DNA of 64,000 nucleotides from Neobacillus niacini (GTDB lineage: Bacteria > Bacillota > Bacilli > Bacillales > Cytobacillaceae), in the NCBI RefSeq assembly GCF_000759675.1, contig NZ_BAWM01000020.1:109138-173137 (forward strand). The letters run 5' to 3'. The position numbers and the translations under genes are program-made. The notes beneath the pieces are model-generated. The model made no database searches. It was not told the DNA's origin and worked only from the letters and a program-made list of their open reading frames with translations. Each line of letters starts with the position of its first letter. Positions within the stretch are counted from its first letter, which is position 1. Positions 47,902 through 59,178 of the stretch are shown here, one piece after another.

Positions 47902-50768
47902 GCAATTGTTTCTTTTTCGTGTACTTCTTCTTTCATACGTAACTGGTCACGCTCTAAAATTGGTTTTAAATATTTGCCTGTATAGGAACCAGGTACTTCA
48001 GCCACCTTTTCTGGAGTTCCTGTAGCAACAATCGTTCCGCCTTTGTCTCCACCCTCCGGACCGAGATCAATGATAAAGTCAGTTGCTTTGATCACATCTA
48101 AGTTATGCTCGATAACTAGAACGGTGTCGCCATTTTCAACAAGCCGCTGGAGGACTACTAACAAACGAGAAATATCATCGACATGTAGGCCGGTTGTCGG
48201 CTCATCTAAAATGTAGAAGGACTTACCGTTTGAACGTCGATGAAGCTCTGAAGCAAGCTTCACACGCTGTGCTTCTCCTCCAGAAAGTGTTGTCGCAGGC
48301 TGACCAAGTGTAATATAACCTAGACCAACATCATAAATGGTTTGGAGCTTTCGGCTGATTTTTGGAACATTTTCAAAAAATTGCACGGCTGCTTCGACGG
48401 TCATATCTAGTATTTCAGAAATGTTTTTTCCTTTGTATCTCACTTCAAGTGTTTCACGGTTATAGCGTTTTCCATGGCACACCTCACATGGAACATAGAC
48501 ATCAGGCAAGAAATGCATTTCAATTTTAATAATCCCATCACCACGACAGGCCTCGCAGCGTCCGCCCTTCACATTAAAGCTAAAACGTCCTTTTTTATAG
48601 CCGCGTACCTTCGCTTCGTTCGTTGTCGAAAATAGATCACGGATATCATCAAATACACCGGTGTAGGTTGCTGGGTTAGAACGAGGTGTTCTGCCAATTG
48701 GAGATTGATCTATGTCGATTACCTTCTCTAAATTCTCAATACCCAAGATATCCTTATGTTCACCTGGCTTTGTTTTAGCGCGGCTAAGCTTCTGGGCTAG
48801 CGATTTATGTAGGATTTCATTAATTAATGTACTTTTCCCTGATCCTGAAACACCCGTCACTGCGATAAACATGCCTAGAGGAATCTTTACATTCACATTT
48901 CGCAAATTGTTCTCGGCAGCACCTTTTATTTCGATATACCTTCCGTCTGCCTTACGTCTCTCTAACGGCAGCGGAATAAACTTCTTACCGGATAGATACT
49001 GACCGGTAAGTGAATTCGGGTCAGCCATTACTTCGGCAGGTGTTCCTGCTGAAATTACTTGTCCTCCGTGAATTCCTGCACCTGGACCAATATCGATTAG
49101 ATAATCCGCCGCTATCATCGTATCTTCATCATGTTCCACCACAATCAACGTGTTTCCGATATCACGCATATTTTGAAGTGTTCCAATTAACCGGTCGTTA
49201 TCACGTTGATGAAGACCAATCGATGGTTCGTCTAAAATATAGAGAACCCCTGTTAACTTAGAACCAATTTGAGTGGCCAAACGGATTCGCTGTGCTTCTC
49301 CCCCGGATAGCGTCCCTGCTGCACGTCCTAAACTCAAATAATCCAATCCTACATTCATAAGAAAACCAAGGCGCTCGTTAATCTCTTGGAAAATCAACTT
49401 AGCGATTTGCATTTCTTTTTCAGACAATTTCAATCCATTAAAGAAATGATAAGATTCTTCTATCGATAACTCTGTTAGTTGGGAGATATGGTGTCCTGAA
49501 ATGAGCACTGCTAAGGTTTCTTTCTTTAAACGATGCCCTTTACAGCTTGGACATGGCTGCTCACCCATGTATTTCTCCATTTGCTCCCGAATATAATCAG
49601 AGCTGGTCTCTTTATAGCGGCGTTCTACATTACGAATTACACCCTCAAATTCAATATGACCTTCACGGATTTGTCCAAAATCATTCTCATAACGGAAATA
49701 GATTTTATCACCTTTAGAACCATAAAGCACTTTATCTATAAGGTGTTTAGGGATATCCTTGAAAGGCATGTCCATATCTACACCATAATGATTGCAAACA
49801 GCTTCAAGCAGCTGTGGATAATACTGTGAACTGGTTGGCTCCCACGGTGCGATTGCATGCTGCTTCAATGATAAATCCTTATTGGGAATAACCAAATCAA
49901 TATCTACTTCGAGCTTTGAACCAAGTCCATCACACTCAGGGCATGCCCCAAAGGGACTATTAAACGAAAACATCCGCGGTTCTAATTCACCAATGGAAAA
50001 ACCACAATGAGGACATGCATGGTTTTCACTGAAAAGAAGTTCCTCTTCACCGATGACATCGACAATAACTTTTCCTTCACCAAGACGTAATGCTGTTTCA
50101 AGAGAATCCGCGACTCTGGCAGCAATTCCATCCTTGATGACAATTCGGTCGATTACAACCTCAATTGAATGTTTTTTGTTTTTTTCCAATACAATTTCAT
50201 CACCAAGGTCAAGCATTTCACCGTTTACGCGGACACGAACGAAGCCTTGCTTTTTAATATCCTCAAATACTTTTACATGTGCTCCTTTTCGTCCGGAAAT
50301 GACCAGAGCTAGGATTTGCATTTTTGTCCGTTCTGGATATTCCATGATACGGTCTACCATTTGTTCAATCGTTTGTGAGGAGATTTCGATATTGTGGATT
50401 GGACAGGTAGGTCTGCCAACACGGGCAAAAAGTAATCGTAAATAATCATATATTTCCGTCACCGTCCCCACTGTTGAACGGGGGTTTCGGCTTGTTGTTT
50501 TTTGATCAATTGAAATCGCAGGAGATAATCCTTCAATGGAATCAACATCAGGCTTATCCATTTGCCCTAAGAATTGCCGTGCGTATGCAGAAAGTGATTC
50601 CACATAGCGGCGCTGCCCTTCTGCATAGATTGTATCAAAAGCAAGTGAGGACTTTCCTGAACCAGAAAGTCCCGTTATAACAACAAGCTTATCTCTCGGA
50701 ATGGTGACATCTATATTTTTTAAATTATGGGCTCTGGCGCCTTTTACAATCAATTTATCCATCGCCAT
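47892..50768 (-). CDS. uvrA: Excinuclease ABC subunit A
   Basis: 958 residues. Damage-recognition ATPase of nucleotide excision repair. Two ABC modules (Walker [13 protein letters not shown] at about 31 and [12 protein letters not shown] at about 640), two LSGGEAQR signatures, and zinc modules CPHCGF and [11 protein letters not shown] at 50768 follows AAGGATGACGTAACC. Seven bases after uvrB. Confidence 0.98.
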   Translation of the reverse strand: MAMDKLIVKGARAHNLKNIDVTIPRDKLVVITGLSGSGKSSLAFDTIYAEGQRRYVESLSAYARQFLGQMDKPDVDSIEGLSPAISIDQKTTSRNPRSTVGTVTEIYDYLRLLFARVGRPTCPIHNIEISSQTIEQMVDRIMEYPERTKMQILALVISGRKGAHVKVFEDIKKQGFVRVRVNGEMLDLGDEIVLEKNKKHSIEVVIDRIVIKDGIAARVADSLETALRLGEGKVIVDVIGEEELLFSENHACPHCGFSIGELEPRMFSFNSPFGACPECDGLGSKLEVDIDLVIPNKDLSLKQHAIAPWEPTSSQYYPQLLEAVCNHYGVDMDMPFKDIPKHLIDKVLYGSKGDKIYFRYENDFGQIREGHIEFEGVIRNVERRYKETSSDYIREQMEKYMGEQPCPSCKGHRLKKETLAVLISGHHISQLTELSIEESYHFFNGLKLSEKEMQIAKLIFQEINERLGFLMNVGLDYLSLGRAAGTLSGGEAQRIRLATQIGSKLTGVLYILDEPSIGLHQRDNDRLIGTLQNMRDIGNTLIVVEHDEDTMIAADYLIDIGPGAGIHGGQVISAGTPAEVMADPNSLTGQYLSGKKFIPLPLERRKADGRYIEIKGAAENNLRNVNVKIPLGMFIAVTGVSGSGKSTLINEILHKSLAQKLSRAKTKPGEHKDILGIENLEKVIDIDQSPIGRTPRSNPATYTGVFDDIRDLFSTTNEAKVRGYKKGRFSFNVKGGRCEACRGDGIIKIEMHFLPDVYVPCEVCHGKRYNRETLEVRYKGKNISEILDMTVEAAVQFFENVPKISRKLQTIYDVGLGYITLGQPATTLSGGEAQRVKLASELHRRSNGKSFYILDEPTTGLHVDDISRLLVVLQRLVENGDTVLVIEHNLDVIKATDFIIDLGPEGGDKGGTIVATGTPEKVAEVPGSYTGKYLKPILERDQLRMKEEVHEKETIAKS

Positions 50769-50775
50769 GGTTACG

Positions 50776-52755
50776 TCATCCTTCCGCTTTTAGCTCTAAT
50801 AATAAATCCCGAAGCTCAGCAGCACGTTCAAAATTAAGCGCTTTTGCTTCTGCTTTCATCTCTTTTTCCATCGTGGCAATTAGCTTATCTTTTTCCTTCT
50901 TCGACATCTTGCCGAAGGAAGTTGCTGGTTTGTAATCTTCCTGTTCCTCGGCAGCATGGGTGGCACGAATGGCCTCGCGAATTCCCTTTTGAATGGTCAT
51001 TGGCGTTATGCCATGCTTTTTATTATATTCTTCCTGGATTTTGCGGCGTTCTCTCGTTACATTAATCGCTATTTCCATCGAGTTGGTGATTTTGTCCGCA
51101 TATAAGATAACATGGCCATTGGCATTACGAGCAGCACGACCAATGGTTTGGATTAATGAACGTTCCGAACGGAGGAACCCTTCTTTATCCGCATCGAGTA
51201 TCGTAATCAATGAAACCTCCGGAATATCCAACCCTTCTCTGAGCAGGTTAATCCCAACAAGAACATCATACTTTCCAAGCCTCAGTTCGCGAATAATTTC
51301 GATTCGTTCAAGCGTTTTGACTTCCGAATGCAAATATTGAACCTTAATCCCAATCTCTTTCAGATAGTCGGTTAAGTCCTCAGACATTTTCTTGGTCAGA
51401 GTCGTAATCAGCACACGTTCATTTACTTTTATTCGCTCTTGAATTTCAGCGATAATATCATCGATTTGCCCTTCAATTGGGCGAACTTCAATCGTTGGGT
51501 CGAGTAGCCCTGTTGGCCGAATGATTTGTTGGACCATTTCTGGAGTGTGCTCTAACTCATATGGACCTGGTGTGGCTGAAACAAAGATGGCATTGTGAAC
51601 ATGCTTTTCAAATTCATCAAAGGTCAACGGTCTGTTGTCAAGTGCTGATGGCAGACGGAAGCCATGGTCAACAAGCACCTGTTTACGTGCTCGATCACCA
51701 TTGAACATCCCTCTTACTTGCGGCAGGGTGACATGTGACTCATCAACAACCATTAAAAAATCCTCTGGAAAGTAATCAATCAACGTATAGGGTGTAGATC
51801 CAGCAGGTCTAAGTGTTAAGTGCCGGGAGTAGTTCTCGATACCAGAGCAAAAGCCCATCTCCCGCATCATTTCAAGATCATAACGTGTTCGTTGTTCAAG
51901 CCGCTGTGCTTCTAGTAATTTATTATCTTCCCGCAGTTCTGCAAGACGTTCTTCCAGTTCTTTTTCGATGTTTTCAATGGCTTTATTTAGTTTCTCTTCC
52001 CCGGTCACGAAGTGGGATGCCGGGAAAATGGCAACATGGTCACGGTCTGCAATAATTTCTCCCGTTAGCGCATCTACTTCACGAATTCGCTCAATTTCAT
52101 CACCAAAAAACTCAACCCGCATGCAATGTTCATCCCGGGAAACAGGGAAAATCTCGACAACATCGCCGCGCACACGGAATGTACCGCGCTTAAAGTCAAT
52201 ATCGTTCCTTTCATATTGAATATCAACTAACCGGTGGAGCAAATGATTGCGTTCAATTTCCATGCCCTTCCTGAGCGAGAGCACCATATTTCGGTATTCT
52301 TCCGGAGAACCTAGACCATAAATACACGATACACTGGCAATGACGATAACATCCTTGCGCTCAAATAATGCCGAGGTCGCCGAGTGGCGCAACTTATCAA
52401 TCTCATCATTGACGCTTGAATCCTTTTCAATAAATGTATCTGTTGATGGAACGTAGGCTTCAGGCTGAAAATAATCGTAGTAACTAACAAAATACTCAAC
52501 AGCATTGTTTGGGAAAAATTCCTTAAACTCGCTGTAAAGCTGACCTGCTAAAGTTTTATTGTGAGCGATGACGAGTGTCGGCTTGGTTACTTGTTTTATC
52601 ACGTTTGAAACAGTAAACGTCTTCCCAGTACCGGTTGCACCAAGCAGTGTTTGATGTCGTTTATTGCTTTTAATGCCTTCAACTAATTGGCGGATTGCTT
52701 CCGGCTGATCACCCTGAGGTGAGTATTTCGATACTAATTCAAATTGGTCCTTCAC
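50776..52755 (-). CDS. uvrB: Excinuclease ABC subunit B
   Basis: 659 residues. Helicase-like damage verifier: Walker [10 protein letters not shown], beta-hairpin [16 protein letters not shown] box, helicase motif [11 protein letters not shown] and a C-terminal UVR domain. GTG at 52755 follows GGGAGGGAAGTTT; the upstream extension is rejected. Confidence 0.97.
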   Translation of the reverse strand: MKDQFELVSKYSPQGDQPEAIRQLVEGIKSNKRHQTLLGATGTGKTFTVSNVIKQVTKPTLVIAHNKTLAGQLYSEFKEFFPNNAVEYFVSYYDYFQPEAYVPSTDTFIEKDSSVNDEIDKLRHSATSALFERKDVIVIASVSCIYGLGSPEEYRNMVLSLRKGMEIERNHLLHRLVDIQYERNDIDFKRGTFRVRGDVVEIFPVSRDEHCMRVEFFGDEIERIREVDALTGEIIADRDHVAIFPASHFVTGEEKLNKAIENIEKELEERLAELREDNKLLEAQRLEQRTRYDLEMMREMGFCSGIENYSRHLTLRPAGSTPYTLIDYFPEDFLMVVDESHVTLPQVRGMFNGDRARKQVLVDHGFRLPSALDNRPLTFDEFEKHVHNAIFVSATPGPYELEHTPEMVQQIIRPTGLLDPTIEVRPIEGQIDDIIAEIQERIKVNERVLITTLTKKMSEDLTDYLKEIGIKVQYLHSEVKTLERIEIIRELRLGKYDVLVGINLLREGLDIPEVSLITILDADKEGFLRSERSLIQTIGRAARNANGHVILYADKITNSMEIAINVTRERRKIQEEYNKKHGITPMTIQKGIREAIRATHAAEEQEDYKPATSFGKMSKKEKDKLIATMEKEMKAEAKALNFERAAELRDLLLELKAEG

Positions 52756-52892
52756 AAACTTCCCTCCCGATATATAAATCACTTTCTAGCCTATGGACGT
52801 GCGAATGGGCCGGGATGGTGCTAGAAAATGTATCCCTGAATTTCTAATAGTATCATTCTAACACAAATCCCCGAAAACAAACCACTATTATG

Positions 52893-52906
52893 CGAACGAA
52901 CATTCG
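52893..52906. promoter_or_regulatory. LexA/DinR-like box upstream of uvrB
   Basis: CGAAC-N4-ATTCG, one mismatch from CGAAC-N4-GTTCG, 137 bases upstream of the uvrB start and next to a minus-strand CATAAT. Confidence 0.6.
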
Positions 52907-52924
52907 TTTTTCTTGTGGATTTTC

Positions 52925-53020
52925 ATTTTACTCGCGGAAAAAGTGAATTTACCTGCCAAATATGGCCATTTACTCGCGGTGTTTAGCCTTTTACTCGCGA
53001 GAACCCCCATTTTACTCGCA
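52925..53020. repeat. TTTACTCGCG intergenic repeat cluster
   Basis: Four copies of TTTACTCGC(G/A) with irregular 20-45-base spacing between csbA and uvrB. Analogous in style to the CCCGCG cluster at 38918. Confidence 0.6.
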
Positions 53021-53024
53021 AAAA

Positions 53025-53056
53025 GCAAAAAAGCCTGCCATTTGATTGACAGACTT
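53025..53056 (-). terminator. Terminator of csbA
   Basis: AAGTCTG / CAGGCTT stem with inner pairs, followed by six T on the minus strand. Confidence 0.7.
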
Positions 53057-53074
53057 AACATCTACGGTGGGTGT

Positions 53075-53314
53075 TTATGTTTTTTTAAATACTCTTGCCT
53101 TCATTTTTGCTGCAAGCCAGAAACCGGCAGTTAGCGAAAAGGCATCTACAACGATAAGCGGTAAAGTGTTCGTATACCCTTTAAAAGCAGAGGCAGCGAT
53201 GAGTCCGACGGTCAAGGCAAGACCGATAAGCCGATTATATGTGACCCGGGTAAATAGCAATACGAGCAAACCTGGCAAAATAAGCGCAGACAAATATCTA
53301 ATAACCATCTCCAA
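53075..53314 (-). CDS. csbA: CsbA-like membrane protein
   Basis: 79 residues, three membrane helices (LPGLLVLLFTRVTYNRLIGL, AASAFKGYT). Matches B. subtilis CsbA, a sigma-B-controlled protein encoded just upstream of uvrB. TTG at 53314 is chosen because GAGGTGG lies 7 bases before it; ATG at 53308 abuts the GGAG. Confidence 0.85.
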   Translation of the reverse strand: MEMVIRYLSALILPGLLVLLFTRVTYNRLIGLALTVGLIAASAFKGYTNTLPLIVVDAFSLTAGFWLAAKMKARVFKKT

Positions 53315-53379
53315 AATGGGTCCACCTCATTTATTCATTACTGTTTATTAATTTTAGAAATTAATTCACAAAATTGCAA

Positions 53380-53414
53380 GAAAAAAAGACAAGAGATTCA
53401 ACACTCTTGTCTTC
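53380..53414 (-). terminator. Terminator of the L33-containing transcript
   Basis: AAGACAAGAG / CTCTTGTCTT perfect stem and a T tract on the minus strand, about 76 bases past the rpmG stop. Confidence 0.8.
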
Positions 53415-53489
53415 GAAGCATTCAACCTCTTTTTTTAGAGAGGGCCACTAAAGGCTTCTACTTCTGTCATTCAAGTAAAAGATGGAAAA

Positions 53490-53639
53490 TTACTTTGTTT
53501 CCCTGTGTAGAGTGCGTTTTTTTAATCGTGGTGAATATTTTATTAACTCTATACGATCTGGGTTGTTTCGCTTATTTTTAGTGGTAATGTAATTGCGGTC
53601 TCCTGTTTCTGTACAAGCTAAAGTTATCTTTACTCTCAT
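53490..53639 (-). CDS. rpmG: Ribosomal protein L33, zinc-independent paralogue
   Basis: 49 residues, [20 protein letters not shown] and on to [12 protein letters not shown]. Three of the four zinc-ligand cysteines of the normal form are lost ([14 protein letters not shown]), so this is the C-minus version used in zinc limitation (rpmGC in B. subtilis). ATG at 53639 follows AAAGGAGGAAGAAATT. It is downstream of the COG0523 GTPase, probably one Zur-controlled transcript. Confidence 0.92.
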   Translation of the reverse strand: MRVKITLACTETGDRNYITTKNKRNNPDRIELIKYSPRLKKRTLHRETK

Positions 53640-53675
53640 AATTTCTTCCTCCTTTGTTTTGATTCCTTTTCTTTT

Positions 53676-54863
53676 TTACGCACTAATTGTAAATCCCGGA
53701 AGCGGATCGTTAAATTGTTTCCAATCCATTGTCATTTCCTCATCAGACAATAAGCTTTTGTCTAATGAAGCCTCAATTTCTTCACGATTCATATTAACCC
53801 CGATGAAAACAAGCTCTGTCATCCGATCTCCAAACTCTTCGTCCCATTTTTCCAAGAGCTCTGGTTCTTCCATAAGGATTTGCTTTTGTTCTTGTTCAGG
53901 ATATGCAGCAAGCCATTCTCCGGCACCTTGCATAGTGATAGAAGGTCCTGCTTGTGATAATAAACCAGTCATATCATTTCTCGTTGCCAGCCAGAAGAAG
54001 CCTTTTGCTCGAACAACATCTACTGGCCAATCCTCTAACCACTGCATCAATCTTTCAGGATGAAATGGCCTCTTCCTGTGATACACAAATGAAGAAATAC
54101 CATATTCTTCTGTTTCTGGAGTGTGTTCCTCTAATAGCTCTTTAATCCAGCCAGCACCTTGACTTGCCTCTTCAAAATCAAATAATCCAGTATCCAAAAT
54201 TTCGCTTAATGCTACTTGGGCATGAGCACTTTCTATTATTTTCGCCTCAGGATTTAGCTTTTGCAGGACTGCTTTCAGTTCAAGAACACTCTCATTCTCT
54301 ACTAAGTCAATCTTGTTTAAAATCAACACATTGGCAAATTCAATTTGATCAATCAATAAGTCGACCACTTCACGGGTATCTAATTCATCGTTTCCTTGCT
54401 TACGATCAAGTAAGCTTTCGCCAGAAGCAAAATCATGCCAAAAATGATTTGCATCCACTACTGTTACCATTGTGTCAAGAGTACAATAGTCAGATAAGTT
54501 GATTCCAAGACTTTCATCTACGTATGTAAATGTTTGGGCAACAGGAACTGGCTCAGAAATTCCAGATGATTCGATTAAGATATATTCAATATCACCGGCT
54601 TGAACAAGCCTTTCTACTTCGATCATTAAGTCTTCTCTTAACGTACAGCAGATACATCCATTTTGAAGCTCCACAAGTTTCTCATCTGTTCGAGAAAAAC
54701 CTCCTTGTTTAATCATCGAAGCATCAATATTCACTTCACTCATATCATTCACGATGACTGCAATCCGTTTATTCTCACGATTTGTTAATACATGATTTAA
54801 TAATGTTGTTTTCCCAGAACCTAAGTAACCACTTAATACAGTAACCGGTATTTTTTTCGTCAT
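53676..54863 (-). CDS. COG0523-family GTPase (YciC/ZagA-like zinc metallochaperone)
   Basis: 395 residues. Walker [15 protein letters not shown] at residue 11, metal-binding GCICC near 72 and NKIDLVE for guanine recognition; C-terminal CobW_C domain. It delivers zinc to client enzymes under deficiency in B. subtilis (ZagA). ATG at 54863 after GAGGTGAAAGA. Preceded by a Zur box at 54884-54904. The C-terminal His-rich stretch seen in some members is absent. Confidence 0.93.
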   Translation of the reverse strand: MTKKIPVTVLSGYLGSGKTTLLNHVLTNRENKRIAVIVNDMSEVNIDASMIKQGGFSRTDEKLVELQNGCICCTLREDLMIEVERLVQAGDIEYILIESSGISEPVPVAQTFTYVDESLGINLSDYCTLDTMVTVVDANHFWHDFASGESLLDRKQGNDELDTREVVDLLIDQIEFANVLILNKIDLVENESVLELKAVLQKLNPEAKIIESAHAQVALSEILDTGLFDFEEASQGAGWIKELLEEHTPETEEYGISSFVYHRKRPFHPERLMQWLEDWPVDVVRAKGFFWLATRNDMTGLLSQAGPSITMQGAGEWLAAYPEQEQKQILMEEPELLEKWDEEFGDRMTELVFIGVNMNREEIEASLDKSLLSDEEMTMDWKQFNDPLPGFTISA

Positions 54864-54883
54864 TTCTTTCACCTCGTTTTTTC

Positions 54884-54904
54884 AAATCAAAACCATTACG
54901 ATTT
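54884..54904. promoter_or_regulatory. Zur box of the COG0523 gene
   Basis: AAATCGTAAT half site plus a weaker mirrored half on the minus strand; 21 bases upstream of the start codon. Confidence 0.75.
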
Positions 54905-55001
54905 AAAACCCAAACATAATCGTTTAATTATTATTTGAATCCTCACTGGATATTTATATGGGATACCTCACCCAATTTATGATCCAATCACATCTTTTTT
55001 A

Positions 55002-55020
55002 AATCGTAATAGTTACGATT
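55002..55020. promoter_or_regulatory. Perfect Zur box in the divergent intergenic region
   Basis: AATCGTAA-TAG-TTACGATT, a perfect 8-bp inverted repeat matching the Bacillus Zur consensus. Located between the divergent COG0523 and znuA-like genes. Confidence 0.9.
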
Positions 55021-55155
55021 AACATATTATTAAATTTTTTTCTCTAAAGCAAGTTTTTTTCCAAATGAATTTACAATTATTTTTTATTGGTCAAATCTGC
55101 TAATCTAAAAAATTCATATTTTCATTTACAAACTCATAGACATGTTTTAGAATGT

Positions 55156-55176
55156 AAAACGAAACAATTACGATTT
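55156..55176. promoter_or_regulatory. Zur box of the znuA-like gene
   Basis: AATTACGATTT strong half, with AAAACGAAAC as a degenerate mirror, 31 bases upstream of the start. Confidence 0.7.
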
Positions 55177-55206
55177 ATAATTGAAATTAGAATGGAGTTT
55201 ATTAAA

Positions 55207-56211
55207 ATGAAAATTTCTCAATTAGTTTCCATTTCTGTTCTCGCGTTTGGTCTTATTTTATCTGGATGCGGAAAAACAGAAACTGTAAATAAGAGTGCAG
55301 AAAAAGATAAAGAAACATTAACTGTTTATACGACTATTTATCCACTTGAGGATTTTACCAAAAAAATTGGCGGTGAATTTGTTGAAGTTCAGAGTATCTA
55401 CCCACCAAACGTGGATGCCCATTCCTACGAGCCTTCAACAAAAGATATGACCACCTTAGCTGATTCTGATTTATTTATCTATACAGGTGCAGGGATTGAA
55501 GGGTTTGCAGAAAAAGCAACGGAAGCTTTGAAAAAAGAGGAAGTACACATTTTAAAAGCCGCAGAAGGAATTGATCTGATAGAATCTAGTCATTCTGATG
55601 AACATCACGAAGATGAAAATGGTCAATCTGAAGAAGATGAACACGCAGAATCTGAGTCCCATGCGGAAGAAGGACATGACCATGGTGATTTAGATCCCCA
55701 TGTATGGTTAGATCCTGTACTATCCATTGACCTTGCGAATAACATCAAAAACTCTTTGAGTGAGTTAATGCCAGAACACGCAACAGAGTTTGAAACCAAT
55801 TTTAAACAGCTAAAAAACGAGCTGGAAAAACTGGATCAGGAATTTAAAACGACCATTGAGAGTTCAAAAACGAAGAATTTATTAGTTTCGCATGCTGCTT
55901 ATGGATATTGGGAGAAGCGATATGGCATTGAAACGATTGCAATAACAGGTTTATCACCCACACAAGAACCAACTCAGAAAGAACTGCAAGCAATCATTGA
56001 AGAGTCTACAGAACATAATATTCATTATGTGATTTTCGAGCAGAATGTTTCACCAAAAATAGCAAAAATCATCCAAGAAGAAATAGGAGCAAAGTCGCTT
56101 TCTCTCCATAATCTAGAAGCTGTAACGGAAGAAAACATTAAACAAAAAGATGACTACTTCAGCATCATGCGAAAGAATTTAGAAACGATAAAGAAAGTTT
56201 TAAATGATTAA
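55207..56211 (+). CDS. Zinc-binding lipoprotein, ZnuA/AdcA-like (cluster A-I)
   Basis: 334 residues. Signal peptide with lipobox LILSGC (Cys near residue 22). Metal-binding His of VDAHSYEPS, DLDPHVWLDP and SHAAYGYWEKRYG, and the acidic/His loop (SDEHHEDENG, ESHAEEGHDHG) typical of zinc-specific proteins. ATG at 55207 follows GGAGTTTATTAAA; a 40-residue upstream extension is rejected. No ZnuB or ZnuC gene is next to it, so it is an orphan in this locus. Zur boxes upstream. Confidence 0.9.
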   Translation: MKISQLVSISVLAFGLILSGCGKTETVNKSAEKDKETLTVYTTIYPLEDFTKKIGGEFVEVQSIYPPNVDAHSYEPSTKDMTTLADSDLFIYTGAGIEGFAEKATEALKKEEVHILKAAEGIDLIESSHSDEHHEDENGQSEEDEHAESESHAEEGHDHGDLDPHVWLDPVLSIDLANNIKNSLSELMPEHATEFETNFKQLKNELEKLDQEFKTTIESSKTKNLLVSHAAYGYWEKRYGIETIAITGLSPTQEPTQKELQAIIEESTEHNIHYVIFEQNVSPKIAKIIQEEIGAKSLSLHNLEAVTEENIKQKDDYFSIMRKNLETIKKVLND

Positions 56212-56350
56212 CAACATCCTGACTTATCTATCCCGGCCATTTTTTGCAGCTGGGATTCCCTTTACATAAATCTAGTAATAGGTATATATAAATTTTTTTA
56301 TTCATACTCTATTAAATGTACAAACTATTTAATAGAAACAGGAGGTATTT

Positions 56351-57349
56351 ATGTATCGAATTGTTCGCAATAATATCATAGAATTTACGGGTATTATGAT
56401 CATTGTTTTAGTGCTGTTACTGCTTTCTTTAAGTACTAGCTTTAAAATCTCATATGATATACCTCCGTCTTTATTAAATCTAAACACGATTTTTCTAAGT
56501 ATTTTAATAGAGGCACTGCCATTTGTTTTAATAGGAGTCCTCATCGCAGGTGTGATCCAAATATTTGTGACAGAAGAACATATTCAACGCTGGATTCCCA
56601 AAAATAAGGTTTTAGCTATAATCATGAGTTGTATAATTGGAGCCCTCTTTCCTGCGTGTGAATGTGGTATTGTTCCCATTGTCCGACGTCTTGTCGGAAA
56701 AGGCGTACCAATCCATGCTGCCATCGGATTTATGTTGACTGGTCCGCTCATTAATCCCATTGTGATTGCCTCTACCTATATGGCATTTGGGAACGATTTT
56801 AAGATTGCGGGATTAAGAATGGGGTTAGGTTTTTTTGTCGCTTTGATGGTTGCATTGGTTGTTAGCATTATTTTTAGAGGAAATCAATTAAAAACTCCTA
56901 TCCATACAAGATCTTCACACACACTCTCTAAAAAAGAATCTCTTTCAACAAGATTTTGGTCCATGTTAACCCATTCCATTGATGAGTTTTTTGATATGGG
57001 TAAGTACCTAGTTATGGGAGCCTTTTTAGCTGCATTTGTTCAAACCTATTTGCCTGCAAAAGCACTCTTAGAAGCAGGAAGCGGAACGGTATCGTCTCTA
57101 TCTGTCATGATGGGATTAGCTTACGTTTTATCACTTTGTTCTGAAGCAGATGCGTTTATTGGTGCTTCCTTCAGCAATATTTTTCCAACTTCAGCCATAC
57201 TAGGATTCTTAATCTTTGGTCCGATGATGGATTTAAAAAATACCCTTATGATGTTGAGCGTATTTCGAGTGAAGTTTGTTATCGGTGTGTTAGCTTTAAT
57301 CATTTCGATTATCTTTATTACGATCATGCTTGTGCAAAGCTTTATTTAA
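56351..57349 (+). CDS. YraQ/DUF318-type permease, copy 1
   Basis: 332 residues, about eight membrane helices. Conserved FPACECGIVP near residue 100, LTGPLINPIV and LSLCSEADAF. Family members pair with a TIGR03943 protein (YcgR/YcgQ in B. subtilis). Substrate unknown; a metal role is suggested by context. ATG at 56351 after AGGAGGTATTT. Confidence 0.85.
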   Translation: MYRIVRNNIIEFTGIMIIVLVLLLLSLSTSFKISYDIPPSLLNLNTIFLSILIEALPFVLIGVLIAGVIQIFVTEEHIQRWIPKNKVLAIIMSCIIGALFPACECGIVPIVRRLVGKGVPIHAAIGFMLTGPLINPIVIASTYMAFGNDFKIAGLRMGLGFFVALMVALVVSIIFRGNQLKTPIHTRSSHTLSKKESLSTRFWSMLTHSIDEFFDMGKYLVMGAFLAAFVQTYLPAKALLEAGSGTVSSLSVMMGLAYVLSLCSEADAFIGASFSNIFPTSAILGFLIFGPMMDLKNTLMMLSVFRVKFVIGVLALIISIIFITIMLVQSFI

Positions 57350-57361
57350 GGGGGGAAAGTC

Positions 57362-58291
57362 GTGCGATTCCATTTTCAGCAGGCAGTCAGAGCTTTTATT
57401 TTACTAGCTTTTTCAGTCATGCTTTTCAAGCTTCATTTTACTGGAGAAATGACAAAATTTATTAATCCAAAATATGAGGGTTTAAGCCAGTCCGCTTCTG
57501 TATTATTTCTAATTTTGTTTATTATCCAAACGACAAGAATATGGACCATTAAGGACAACAGCCATCATCACCACTGTCATCAAGATGCACACGACCATAA
57601 CTGTAGTCACGACCATGGAGATTCTCCTTTTAATACAAAAAAATTAATCGCTTATCTTGTGATTGTTTTTCCGTTGATCACGGGCTTTCTGCTTCCACCT
57701 AAGGTTCTCGACGCATCAATTGCAGATAAAAAAGGTGGTTTAGCTGTATTATCAAATCAGAAGTCAGAGAATAAACAAGAGGAAAAGGCTGCAGCTAACA
57801 ATAATCAACAGGAAGATCCTGTTATTAATGAGGAGCTTGTTGACCTTTCTCGTATCGAAGACAACGTTTATACAAACGAAGAATACGAACAATTAATACA
57901 GCAATTAGAACAAAGTTCAACTATTGAGATGAACGATAATGTTTTTTCTACCTATTATGAAGAAATGCATATGGACCTCGATAAATTTAAGGGTAGAGAA
58001 ATTAATTTAAAAGGATTTGTTTATAAAGAAGATGGGCTTGAACAAAACCAGCTTGTGCTAGCAAGATTTTTGATAACACATTGTGTAGCAGATGCTGGCA
58101 TTATTGGATTTATATCAGAGTTACCAGAAGCCTCGTCACTAGAAGTAAATACTTGGATTGAAGCGAAAGGCGTTTTGGATACCACAAACTATAATGGGAC
58201 AAAGTTTCCGATCATAAAAATCACCAAGTGGAAAGTAATCGGTGAACCTAAAGAACCTTACCTTTATCCAATTAGTGTGAAAGTGCTTTAG
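57362..58291 (+). CDS. TIGR03943-family partner protein, copy 1
   Basis: 309 residues. Two membrane helices, a His-rich loop at about 60-85 (HHHHCHQDAHDHNC, SHDHGD), a third helix, and a C-terminal domain with THCVADAG. GTG at 57362 follows GGGGGAAAGTC. It probably forms a two-part system with the permease 12 bases upstream. Confidence 0.85.
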   Translation: MRFHFQQAVRAFILLAFSVMLFKLHFTGEMTKFINPKYEGLSQSASVLFLILFIIQTTRIWTIKDNSHHHHCHQDAHDHNCSHDHGDSPFNTKKLIAYLVIVFPLITGFLLPPKVLDASIADKKGGLAVLSNQKSENKQEEKAAANNNQQEDPVINEELVDLSRIEDNVYTNEEYEQLIQQLEQSSTIEMNDNVFSTYYEEMHMDLDKFKGREINLKGFVYKEDGLEQNQLVLARFLITHCVADAGIIGFISELPEASSLEVNTWIEAKGVLDTTNYNGTKFPIIKITKWKVIGEPKEPYLYPISVKVL

Positions 58292-58296
58292 AAAAA

Positions 58297-58329
58297 ACAG
58301 CCTTAGTTCTTATTGAACTAAGGCTGTTA
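58297..58329. terminator. Bidirectional terminator between convergent permease cassettes
   Basis: 14-bp perfect stem (AACAGCCTTAGTTC and mirror) with TTATT loop. Confidence 0.9.
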
Positions 58330-59163
58330 ATACTGACGATATACATAAGGATCTTCTGGTGTAGGAATAGTCTCCCATGATGTCACTTTTAGATAAGGGA
58401 TTGTTTTCTTAAAGGGCTGATAGTAGATGGTTTCGAGTTTTCCACTTACCGTTAGCCACTCATCATTTTTAGGGTTAACATCCTTCGGAAGCTCCACTAA
58501 CATTCCAAACACGCCCGAATCTGCAACACAGTGAATAATTCCAAATCTAAATAGAAATTTTTGGTTCGCAGCTAATTCATCTGTGCTATAGGAGAATCCT
58601 GTTATTTTAACTTCTTTGCCAATAAATTGTCCAGGATAAGTATAGATGGATTCTAAATCGGTTAAATAGTTGCTTTCATTAAGTTCAAGCGTATCTTTTT
58701 TCAATAATTTCTTTAACGATTTAGCCATTAAATCATCGTAGTCATCTTGTCCATAATAAAGACTTGTATCAGGTTGTAAAAATTGCTGCTGACTAGTTGA
58801 ATCGCTGTCTTCATAAACAGGAAAATAAAAGCCTTTTTTCTCAACAATATTCGAATCAAGCGTTGCGACAGGCAGAAACAGACCTGTCAAAATCGGAATA
58901 ATAAATACTCCATAGGTTATTGCTTTTTTCCACCAAGTATTTTCTTCATGTGAATGTCCACAATCATCTCCACATTGATCATGATCGTGTTGATCTTCTT
59001 TTATATAAAAATAAATACTAATAAAAGTAAAAATGGCTAGAATATAAATGGCAGAATAAGAGAGATATGAATATTTCATATTGATATACTTGGAGATATC
59101 ACCTGAGGCATGTAAATGCATAAATAAATACGTTAATCCAATTAATATGAGTGTTCTTAACAT
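58327..59163 (-). CDS. TIGR03943-family partner protein, copy 2
   Basis: 278 residues, same plan as copy 1: membrane helices, metal-binding loop (DQHDHDQCGDDCGHSHEEN), C-terminal domain with IHCVADSG. Slightly shorter linker. ATG at 59163 follows GGGAGGTAATGCTGAT. Confidence 0.85.
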   Translation of the reverse strand: MLRTLILIGLTYLFMHLHASGDISKYINMKYSYLSYSAIYILAIFTFISIYFYIKEDQHDHDQCGDDCGHSHEENTWWKKAITYGVFIIPILTGLFLPVATLDSNIVEKKGFYFPVYEDSDSTSQQQFLQPDTSLYYGQDDYDDLMAKSLKKLLKKDTLELNESNYLTDLESIYTYPGQFIGKEVKITGFSYSTDELAANQKFLFRFGIIHCVADSGVFGMLVELPKDVNPKNDEWLTVSGKLETIYYQPFKKTIPYLKVTSWETIPTPEDPYVYRQY

Positions 59164-59178
59164 ATCAGCATTACCTCC

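Noticed and set aside
52925..53020. TTTACTCGCG repeats as a possible CRISPR or operator array
   Set aside because: Short, irregularly spaced and not near promoter elements; matches the style of other intergenic repeats in the window.
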